From Fereydounia khargensis (lineage: Eukaryota; Basidiomycota; Ustilaginomycetes; Urocystidales; Fereydouniaceae), in NCBI GenBank assembly GCA_026413255.1, contig JAOCZO010000018.1, positions 124,001 through 188,000 of the forward strand: a DNA stretch of 64,000 nt, given 5' to 3'. Made by a program: the position numbers and the translations under genes. The first letter of the stretch is position 1; each line of letters begins with the position of its first letter. Below are positions 55,558 through 64,000 of the stretch, piece after piece. The notes below the pieces were generated by a model. The model was not told the DNA's origin. It ran no database searches and worked only from the letters and a program-made list of their open reading frames with translations.

Positions 55558-58098
55558 GGCTGTCTGAGTTGCAGCCGCCTTTGCAACTCGAGGGCCGGCT
55601 TGTCAGTAAGGCGCGGGAACAGCGGTGGGCGGATGAGAGAGCTGCCAGTTGGGAATCCCGGGAGGGCAAGAGGGAGAAAGAGGCAGGAGAGGAGGGCCGT
55701 GTCTCGCCTGCCTGCCTGCGTGTTGCACCCAAAGGGTTTGGATAGAGCGAGGCGGCCCGATTGCGACTGAAGTCAATGACGGAGACTCGACCGTCCGTAT
55801 CGCAGCGACGGGGAGGATGTGGAAGGTCTGGAAGGGGCGAGGGGAGTACGACGGGGTTGAGGGCCAGAGCTTGGGCTAGGGAGGGCGTTCGAGGAGAGGG
55901 GCGTCCTATTTGCTGTGCCTAGGTCGTTATCGCATGAATGCATGGAGAGGGCTGAGACGAGTCGGGAGAGAGATACTGCAAGTGGATAGCGATATAGGTC
56001 GGAGTTTCCTGGTTGGCTTGAGCTCGTTGATTTTTCTGCACGCTGCCGTTTGACGTGAAGGGGGGGGGGGGCCGTCTTTGTCTTGAAAGGTGGCTGGACT
56101 GACACCCTGCTTTTGCTTGTCTGCCTGCTTGCTGTCAGTGTGAGCCTGACTGAAAGCCACACCGCGTGGAGATGGTGGTGACGATGGCAACGACACTGCG
56201 TCCTGTTTGCGTGTTGCGATGTGATGCGAATGCGAATGCGAATCCAGGAGCGTGTCTGTTTGTCTGCCTGCCGAGTTTCCAGAGATAAGCAAGCACACTG
56301 AGGCTGACTGCCTGTCTGACAGACTCCCACTCGAAGCGATGCAGAGCAGAGTCAAGTCAGAATCGAGGGTGACAGCGGGGAGAAGCACAGGCAAGACGCG
56401 CTCGACAGCCAGGCCAGCGAGGGGTGGTGGTCCCCAGACCCTGTTGGAAAGCAATCAATTTCAGCACCGTACAGTACTTGAACTTGCCCACAGGCCCAGT
56501 CGACAGGCGGGCAGGCCGCTTCAGCAGCGCTCTCCCTCTCATACTTCTTCCACAAGCCCTAGCCAGCCAACAGCAGTCAGTCAGTCCGTCAGTCCGTCAG
56601 TTTTACTGTAAGAAGGCTGAAGCTCATCGGCATGGTCCGTCGAATCACAACGAGAAGTCACTCTGAATTGAAATACTGTAAGTTAGCCCAAAGGCTCAAT
56701 TGTGACTCGCCCCGCCCTGCTTGCTGCTGCTGGCTGGGCCGGTAAAGCCAGAGTCAAGTCGCTTCACCCGTCATCATTCTGACAGGTCAAGTGCTGTGAA
56801 GCAACTCGAGTCAATTTTGACTCGTCCAGCTCAATCAACCACTGTAACTGCCGCCTGCACATGCAAGCCCCGACGCGCGTGCCGACTCTTGTCGTAGACC
56901 GGGACTGACCAAGTGCATGTCCCTTCCAAGTCCTCGCCTCGCTCAAGCACTGGAAATGACAACGACCAACCAACAAGCAAACGAAAAATTGTGTCGAAAA
57001 GTGAGGCAACGTGAGCTTGTTTCGCTGCTACGGAATAGGTTGGTCGGATTGAGCCACTTTACAGCAGATTAGTCAGTCGTGATCCCGAGACGGGCAGGCG
57101 TGAAAGCAAACAGTAGCCTCCAAAGCTCCCGATGCCGAAAATGAAGGCAAGCCCACGCGGCGGAGAGAAGCGACACACAAACACCCTAATCAAGGTTCCT
57201 CACCGTCTTCCCGCGTTTCGTTTTGCCTAGACGAAAGTCTCGCTTCATGCGATACAGGTGAATCCATTAGTCATCGATTGACGTACCTTCGCTGCTTTCT
57301 TTTATCAAGCGAGTACAGTCGTCGTCTGGTGAGCATGTGAATTACAGTACAGTCAGAGCGAGCGAGAGAATTGATTGATAACAGTGCAGAGAGCCTTCGC
57401 GCTGCACTCGCCTGCTTGATTGGTCTACGCCTTATCCTCCACATGCACGCCCGTCAGATCCGACAGCAGCACCGGCCAAACGAAACTTGCTCCCCGATTC
57501 ATGCTCACGTCTTGATTTGCTGTCTGTCGAGCTCTAACGCCAGTCAGGCCACTCTCTCGTGATCTCAGAATGAGTGTGGGGGACAGAGAAGGAGAAAAAG
57601 GAAACCTCACTCACTCAGGTGCGCTAGTCACAGCCGCAATTGCCACTATTCCTATCCGCAAGGCTTGGCAGCATACTCGAGTCGTTGCCGTCACTGTCGC
57701 TGTCGCTGTCACATGACTCTGCTTCCAACCCTGTCCGAGCTCCTTGTGACCAATAGCAGCTCGAGCTCGCCGTCTTTTTCCACCTTCACACTGGACTGCA
57801 AGGGCTTCCCTTCAAGGGGCGTGGGGGACGCGACTCTGCAGGAACCAACATGCATTCCGTTCTACTATCCGGGACGGCTGCCATGGTGAGCCTCCCCCAG
57901 TCCCACGGCTAAACCTGCAAACATGGCGTCGCCCCGCTGCCTGCTATTTCATGCCCACACCTGCCGGTCCAGTCAACTTTCTTCGCTCGTCAAGCATCAC
58001 TGCATCCACGCCTCATGTTCAATCTCAGGGCATGAATAACGCTTGAGCTTAACCTCCCAAAACTTCCGCTCCTACATTTAGCATTGATTTCACCTTTG
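55558..58098. other. 2.5 kb non-coding stretch upstream of the kinase and downstream of DNA ligase
   Basis: No frame has family resemblance or sustained coding character on either strand. It contains a 12-G run at about 56060-56071, a GCGAAT repeat (about 56225-56246) and a GTCAGTCC-type repeat near 56570-56600. Short ACTGTA/GTACAG motifs also occur (near 56470, 56586 and 57345). Part must be the kinase promoter. The remaining 1.5 kb is unexplained; a non-coding transcript is possible but unsupported. Confidence 0.5.
56225..56246. repeat. Short GCGAAT tandem repeat
   Basis: About three and a half copies of a six-base unit in non-coding DNA. Confidence 0.6.
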
Positions 58099-61000
58099 CT
58101 ACATCGCAAGGTCCTCTTCCATGATTGGCTCTGCATCTCCGACCTCTACTTTCGGTCCCGAACGCTGCTGCTGCCGGTACATCTCTGCTAGTTGCGACGG
58201 TGTCGACGCCTGCTCAATGCTCTTGTCCTCTCGAGTCTTCATAAAGCGAGGAAAGCGGATAGACAGACCCCGCTCCTCATTTACCAGCCCGATCGCCGCT
58301 GTATAGTTGGGGCTCACCGTGATATCTGCCCCGCGCAGCTCCCACACCTCTGAAGGTTTCCACCAAACATCGGGCAGTAGGTTGCCAGTGTCGAACTCGT
58401 ACCCACCCGGCGGTGGTTCTCCATTCCGCGCCGGTACGCACGTCTCGCTACCCTCTGCATAGCGCACATTGAGCTCCTTGTAAAACGCATCCGTAAAGCC
58501 AGAGATGCACTTGCAGACTGCCTGGAACACACCTGTATCCGGGTCATACAGTGCAAGCAGGATGGGCGACCACCAGCTGGCTTTGCGACCCATCCCATGC
58601 CAAGCGCCGATTGGCACCAAATCGAGTGAATCTCCCAGTCCGTCCACGTAGTCCTTCTTCACCTTGAGCCACGACTCACAGCGCTTATCAGGCTCGTACG
58701 TTGAGAGCAGTGCTTTGCCGCGACCATTGACGCCCTTTCCGACCTGAGTCGAGGTCGCAGACAACGCACCATCTCGACCATCATCGTCGTCGCTGACCGC
58801 GAGATCGTCTTCAATCTCATCGCCAAGCTTTTCGAGCCTTCCGACCGGCGCTGCTTCGTCTTCGTCCTCTTCATCCTCTTTCGTCGTGACCTTGATGGGC
58901 TCATCAGATTTTTCGCTTCTAGCTTCATTGCCTTTATCATGATCTGCAACGACTGGGGCCGTCTCCCAGTGGTGATCGAGACTTTTCACCATAATGCCCT
59001 CGCACTTGTGTTCCTGTGCCGCCTGGAAGAATTTGGCCACCTCATCCGGATCTGTACTCTCACAGGACCGCACGTGTGCAAAGCGAGCGATCAGAGGGCT
59101 TCGCGGCGACAGCGGCTTGAACTTGGTGTGCAGCAGTGTCCGACGCTTGCGGAAAGAGGATTTGAGGAGAGACTGGCCGTCAAGGTACATGAGATCAAAT
59201 GCGAAGACACCGACTTTGACTTTGATATCGTGCAGGTTGACGTCCTTTCGGCTCCGGTTGGACAGAGTCTGGAAGGGTAAGAGCTCGCCGTCTAGACCCA
59301 TCGCTACGACCTCTGCGTCCATAATGAAAGAGGTAATCTTGCCATCTTCTCCCAGCGGGATCTCGTCTCCTTTTGCGGCATCCGAGGGGCTTTCAACGTC
59401 AGCGACTTGCGATATGTGGTTCTCCATGGATGCCACGTCGATCTCTTTGGAGGCAGCATTACCGGACCCTTGGCTTTCCGCTTCACTCTCGAGGCCCATC
59501 AGCACTGGAATCATGTCGGTGATGTCAGGATACTTCTCGGTCATCTCTTCGAGGTGGCGAGAAAACAGCCGAACATAGACTTCGCCATGTTTTCCAACCC
59601 ACTTGCCGCACTTGCCATTGTTAGCAGCGGCTCGGTTGTGGGATTCAACGATGCTCTTGCGCGCCTCAGCGCCAGCAGACCGTGGAACGTAAATGGCGTG
59701 GATCTGACATCGCTGTCCGTCGTACTTGAATTCTGAGACAAACGCCCTTGGTCCAAGCTTGGTATGCATGGCTGCGAGGGATCGGGTGATTGAACCGAGC
59801 ATGGGGGAGATGGGAGTGCCGATTCGTAACGGAACGTGCTCAGAAAGCCCCGGAAGCCCGACCGAGAGTAGAGCAGGAACGATAGCACTAAAGTTGGGGT
59901 GTCTGGCCCGAACCTCTCTGGTTGACGAATGAGAGACGGGCAAAGCCGGTGTCAGTGGCTGAAGAGCCATTTGACCACGGAACCAGGAACCATCTTGACT
60001 TACCTCACCAGTTTTTCTGCTCTTGTGAGCTTTTCCATGATCAAAAGTCGCTTTGGGTCGGCCTTATCCTTGGCTTTTGTCGGATTGGCCAGGACGCCTT
60101 TTCGCTCCTCTGGTGTGACGAGCAGCAGGGATGCTCGTTCCTGGTCTTTGGGCCGTTCGTACGTCGGTTGTACGTCACTTTGCTCGACGAGAGCAAACAC
60201 TCTGGCGAGGGCAGTCGCAATGGTAGTCCTCACCGCCTGGATGCGCAAGTGTGAGTGAAATGTTCGAACGAGAAATCTGGTCTCTTCGCCTCGGCTCGCC
60301 ACGAGTAGCTTGGTCACATGCCCGAGCTTCTGAGCCGCAGAGCCCTGCCCTGACATGCGCGCAATGGTGTGCAGCGTGGCGAACAATTTTTGAACAGTGA
60401 TGGGAGAGGGCTTGACAAGAGCTTTGACATCTTTCTTGGCTTCGTAAGCAACGTCTCCGGGATCGCCCGTCTTGTCCCAGAGGCTCTTGAGGTGACGTGC
60501 GCTCTTGCCGGTGACTTCCTTGACAGCCCGGCTGACGATCGAGCCTCCAATGCCGAGCTCAACTCCATCATATGCGGGCGCAATGTGGTTGCTAATGAGG
60601 TACACTGAAGGAAGGAGGCTTTCAGGGTCGTGAGCACGGATGACACGGAGCAGATTGGTGAGGAGGGTTGTGATTGCCAGTCTCGAGCGGGTGGCACTGA
60701 TGAGGACAAATGCGTGAGTGAGAAGAGCGTAGGGCGTGGTAATTATCGTTCCACCTCCATCCTTAGACACGATTGTTGGCCAGAAGGAGGTATCGACCGC
60801 GTGAGGATCGAAGGTGAGAATGTCTTGGGAAAGGTCTATTGATCTGATGGATGCATCCAAAGCCTCGAGGTCTACTATTTTGGACGATGATGCCTTGGAT
60901 TGGCTAGTTCCATTTCCGACTGGTTTCGGGGGGTCTATGGCTTGACTGGAGCTGTTATTTGCGACTTTGTCGGCGGTTTCTAGCTTGACCGCCGAAGATG

Positions 61001-61355
61001 AGGAAGCGGACAGGTCTTTGGCAATGTTCGCACCTTGCTCTTGCCTCCATTCGCGATCCAGGCGCCGGGCCATCTCCTCGTCGTCTCTCAACCTTCTTTG
61101 ATGCTCATCAAGGGATATTCCTTCCTGTTCTGCAGCCAGCTCCATGGCAAATTTGGCGTCCCGCTCTTCCTGCGTCAAAAGGCTCAGGTCATCTTGGAAC
61201 GGTCTAGGCACCTCTTCTACGGACAAGGTCTGTGGCTCTTTGTCTTTGCTGGAGGGCGAAGCAAAGAAGGAAGAGAGGGAAAGTTGGTTCTGGTTGTTTG
61301 ACTTCTTCTTTCGTGGTGTTGATGGCTGGCTAGCCGGTCTCTTTGTCGGGGCCAT
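58099..61355 (-). CDS. CDC9: ATP-dependent DNA ligase I (Cdc9/LIG1)
   Basis: Exons 61355-60004 and 59917-58099; 86 bp intron (GTAAGT donor, ACCAG acceptor); 1056 residues. A PCNA-binding PIP box, QLSLSSFF, lies at residues 24-31. The DNA-binding helical domain spans about 170-450. The nucleotidyltransferase site is EFKYDGQR, with Lys 515 as the AMP-accepting residue. Later motifs include GVFAFDLMYLDG, EGIMVK and WLKVKKDYVDGLGDSLDL, then an OB fold ending SIRFPRFMKTREDK. It seals Okazaki fragments and repair nicks in the nucleus, probably also acting in mitochondria in fungi. Two acidic inserts, about 50 residues before FIMDAEVVA and about 85 after EGIMVKSLDHHWE, make it much longer than yeast Cdc9. 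Confidence 0.95.
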
Positions 61356-61776
61356 TCCTCGTGTCGAGTCGACTCAGCACCTGCGTTGCGCTGGTGTGGG
61401 CTGAGTTGAGAGTAAGATATCGGATCGATCCGAGGCCGGCTTGGCACGGCGGGGCTAGACCTGCTGAGAGTTCAGAGAATGCGCAGCGGCAGTCATGCTC
61501 CCTGGTCTGTGCAGTGAATCCAAAAGCTTGAGCTAACTCAAAGTCGAGCTCAATCGGGTGATTGATGGTGGTCGCAGGATGGGCGACAAAACTGGTGCGG
61601 TTAGCCAAGCAACACAACGAAACAAGCACTCTGCATGAATCGAGCACGCACCCATCCGATGTGGAGGCTGCGAAGACTGGATGTAAGAAAGAGAGCGGCT
61701 GAGTCGCGAGCACTTTTTTCAACCCGTCACCTTCCTGCCTGTCAAACAACCAACACATTACCTTCTCCTTCCACAG
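61356..61776. promoter_or_regulatory. Divergent promoter region, DNA ligase / Ind1-like
   Basis: 421 bp between two start codons on opposite strands; no clear core-promoter element found. Confidence 0.45.
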
Positions 61777-63176
61777 ATGGCGGCAGTCACAAGGATCGCT
61801 CGGCCCATAGCTATGGTCATCTCAGTGCGGTCGGCCGCAGTCATCCCAGGATTTGCCAGGCCAGCCCAGCTTGCCTCTCGACGACTTTTCTCCACCACTG
61901 GCTCAAATCGCTCTCATGAAAACCCACTCGTAAGCAGCGCTCCCACTAGGCAAGTCGGCGTGACTAAGACACGCTGAGGATTGACCGACTGTAACAAACG
62001 TACAACATGCAGGGCCTTCCCAAGAACAACGAAAGGCGTCCGCCAGAGATGCCAAGGAGAAATCGAGGTGGAGTCCCCGAAAAGCGCTCGATCCCGTACG
62101 TGAAAAAGGTGCTGGCCGTCTCCAGCGGTAAGGGAGGTGTCGGCAAAAGTACCATTTCTGGTAAGCTTCGATTCATTGACATCTCGTATCGCTACTACAC
62201 ACACGAGCTGACGTTGCGTCCTCGCCTGTTCGAAAGCCAACCTGGCACTAGCCCTGTCCCAAACAGCAGACAGTTGTCCTTCGTCCATCTCACAGTCTCC
62301 ACGCAAGCCTCGCATCGGACTATTGGACCTTGACATCTTTGGTCCCAGCGTCCCCAAGCTCATGGGCCTTGAAGATGTCGGAGAGCCAGAGCTGACGTCA
62401 GGAGGTACTTTGATTCCCATGCTCAACCATGGCGTACCTTGCATGTCGATGGGCTTTCTTCTGCCGCCATCGACCTCTGGCTCAAATGCAGACACGCCTG
62501 TGGTCTGGAGAGGAATGATGGTGATGAAGGCCACTCAGCAGCTGCTGTTTGACGTCGATTGGAGACAGGGTGCAAGTGCCTTGTCCACAGACGGAGGTTC
62601 TGGTTCAACAAGCTCCGATCGGTCAGACTGGCTCGACGTTCTGGTCATCGACATGCCTCCGGGCACAGGCGATGTGGCATTGAGCTTGAGTCAGCTGGTT
62701 AAAGTGGACGGTGCGGTGATTGTCAGCACACCGCAACAAGTCGCCTTGATCGATGCACGAAAGGGTGTCTCAATGTTTGACAAGGTCAAGGTTCCTGTGA
62801 GCCACAATAGTAGATCGGCGTCGATACCGTGACAGGAAATGACTAACCTGCATTAAATCTCTCATCTTGCTCTCGGCAGATTACTGGACTGGTGCTCAAC
62901 ATGTCGCACTTTGTATCTCCCGACACGGGGCGATCGTTCGAGCTGTTTGGCTCGGCCAAGGCAGTGGAAGAGTACGGTGACTCCAAGGGCATTCCCCTTC
63001 TAGGTCGAATCCCTCTGCAACCGGACGTGAGCAGCGGGGGCGATCGGGGCCAGCCGACAGTTTTGCGCAAGACGATTCACGTGGAGAAAGGCGATGGAGT
63101 CGAAGAGATGCAGAACCTGGCTCGTGGCGAGTTTCTCGAGATAGCACGGAAGTGCTGGCATGCCCTTGGCAAATGA
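61777..63176 (+). CDS. Mitochondrial P-loop NTPase of the Ind1/NUBPL (Mrp/ApbC) family, lacking CXXC
   Basis: Four exons: 61777-61929, 62013-62160, 62237-62796 and 62880-63176, introns 76-83 bp; 385 residues. Exon 1 is a mitochondrial presequence (basic, ending near [12 protein letters not shown]). The deviant Walker A is [11 protein letters not shown], followed after splicing by [36 protein letters not shown] and [17 protein letters not shown] are family hallmarks. Ind1/NUBPL delivers 4Fe-4S clusters to respiratory complex I using a CXXC near the C-terminus. Here that position reads [14 protein letters not shown], with no Cys, and no CXXC occurs elsewhere in the protein. Function in cluster transfer is therefore uncertain. 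It is divergently transcribed from DNA ligase I. Confidence 0.9.
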
Positions 63177-63361
63177 AAGCAAGATGAATCGTTGCAAACT
63201 TGGTTACAGGACATGAGGGAAGAGACGGGGAGAAGGAAGAATACAGAAATGGCGGTTCGACACTCTAGGCGGATTCGGCATGGGCATGGGCATCTCAATG
63301 CGATAGACATAAGTTACCACGATGAGGCGAGAAGGGGAAAGGATAAGGTTGAGGCTCAAGT

Positions 63362-64000
63362 TTACGCCTTGGCAGGAGTCGCACCGGCCTGCTGGTCAAG
63401 TTTACGTTCGATCTCGAGGATCTCTCGGATCTCGGTCTCAATCATGCTTTGTGCAGCCTGAGAAGCGGGAGGTAGCGGGAGACGAGGGACGCCGACAGGG
63501 TAGTAGTAGCGTTCAAGCGCCCACTTTGTGCCACCAATGCCGCCCTTGAACATGGCCCAGTCGGCTCGAGATACGATGCTCTGGAGCTTTTGCGCCTGGA
63601 TGAGCTTGTCAAAGTCCTTGTGGTCGAGAGCGTCCTTGATGAGGTTGTAGAGCTGGACGCAGGTTCGCGGGGCGATGTTGGCAGTTCCGCAGATGGTTCC
63701 GGAGAGGCCGACGGTCATGGAGGGGAGGAGAATGTCGGCGAATCCGGTCATGACGTGGAAGGGGCTTCGCTTGATGGCGTCGACGATACGGCCACCCTTG
63801 CCGACCTGGGCGCAGGTGAGTTTGGCGCCAATGACGTTGGGGTGCTGGGAGATCTCGATGAGGAGATCGGAATCGAGGTCGATGCCGGCAACGCAGGCGG
63901 GGAAGTTGTAGAGCATGATGGGGATGGGGGAGTTTTGAGCAATCTCGGTAAAGAAGGATTTGAGCGCAGCACGGTTGCCGTTGAGGGCACCAGCAAAGTA
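63362..64000 (-). CDS. DHDPS/HOGA-family aldolase, C-terminal part (5' end outside window)
   Basis: About 213 residues are visible, open to the right edge and ending with TPAKA at 63362. The YNFP motif supplies the active-site Tyr. The Schiff-base Lys is in NVIGAKLTCAQVG, in the position seen in dihydrodipicolinate synthase and 4-hydroxy-2-oxoglutarate aldolase. Fungi make lysine by the aminoadipate route, so a catabolic role is more likely than DapA function: 4-hydroxy-2-oxoglutarate aldolase (HOGA1-like) or a related sugar-acid aldolase such as L-threo-3-deoxy-hexulosonate aldolase. The upstream part needed to choose is missing. Confidence 0.85.
   Translation of the reverse strand, partial: YFAGALNGNRAALKSFFTEIAQNSPIPIMLYNFPACVAGIDLDSDLLIEISQHPNVIGAKLTCAQVGKGGRIVDAIKRSPFHVMTGFADILLPSMTVGLSGTICGTANIAPRTCVQLYNLIKDALDHKDFDKLIQAQKLQSIVSRADWAMFKGGIGGTKWALERYYYPVGVPRLPLPPASQAAQSMIETEIREILEIERKLDQQAGATPAKA

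Noticed and set aside
63362-64000. Bacterial-type DapA for lysine biosynthesis
   Set aside because: The fold fits, but fungi use the aminoadipate pathway, so a catabolic aldolase is the more probable role.

Overview
The window is nuclear DNA of a basidiomycete fungus, most likely one of the smut-related Ustilaginomycotina. The evidence is intron-bearing genes with short introns (mostly 55-130 bp, GTRAGT donors, a CTRAY-like branch site close to the acceptor), GC-rich coding DNA, very long serine/alanine/proline-rich and acidic proteins, and protein matches to typical fungal families. The lineage is inferred from style and family content only; no marker gene settles it. I saw no transposon, virus-like element, CRISPR array or rRNA.

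Layout. 1-4270 (-) is a very large Rap1-type telomere protein that runs off the left edge. A 2 kb divergent spacer separates it from shugoshin (6320-10107, +). Then come a small helical protein (10641-11293, +) and an alpha/beta hydrolase (11382-12374, -). Next are a 1718-residue protein of unknown function (13671-18827, +) and a full-length ABCC/MRP transporter (19592-25046, +), which converges on exosome subunit RRP4 (25091-26125, -). A mitochondrial CECR5-type HAD hydrolase (26278-27552, -) and a DUF829/TMEM53 hydrolase (27888-28907, +) diverge from a 335 bp spacer. An intron-bearing tRNA-Arg(CCG) follows at 28977-29138.

The middle carries eIF4E (30023-30874, -), an Mdm35/TRIAP1-like twin CX9C protein (33015-33789, +), a PPxY alpha-arrestin (34631-37036, +), an unknown probable mitochondrial protein (37378-37944, -), SNU13 (38458-38919, +), a Sis1-like type II J-protein (39174-40522, -) and a second intron-bearing tRNA-Arg, anticodon CCT (40958-41060, -). 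Then come a TDG/MUG-type mismatch glycosylase (41152-42328, -), a secreted berberine-bridge-type FAD oxidase (43374-45182, +), the mRNA 5'-triphosphatase CET1 (45336-46589, -) and a RECQL1-like helicase in nine exons (47096-49912, +).

The right part holds a 1821-residue protein kinase (50001-55557, -), a 2.5 kb non-coding stretch, DNA ligase I (58099-61355, -), a mitochondrial Ind1/NUBPL-like P-loop NTPase (61777-63176, +) and the C-terminal part of a DHDPS/HOGA-type aldolase that runs off the right edge (63362-64000, -).

How the genes relate. There is no operon or evident biosynthetic cluster. Chromosome maintenance is well represented (Rap1, shugoshin, RecQ, TDG, DNA ligase I), as is RNA metabolism (RRP4, eIF4E, SNU13, CET1). 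The most notable observations are family members with departures from normally fixed features: an Ind1-like protein with no CXXC motif, a RecQ helicase with Met in place of the conserved Trp of the aromatic-rich loop, a ligase with two long acidic insertions, an Mdm35 with a stretched inter-helix loop, and a shugoshin whose SGO motif sits mid-protein. Exon junctions were placed by eye from splice signals, reading frame and family knowledge.
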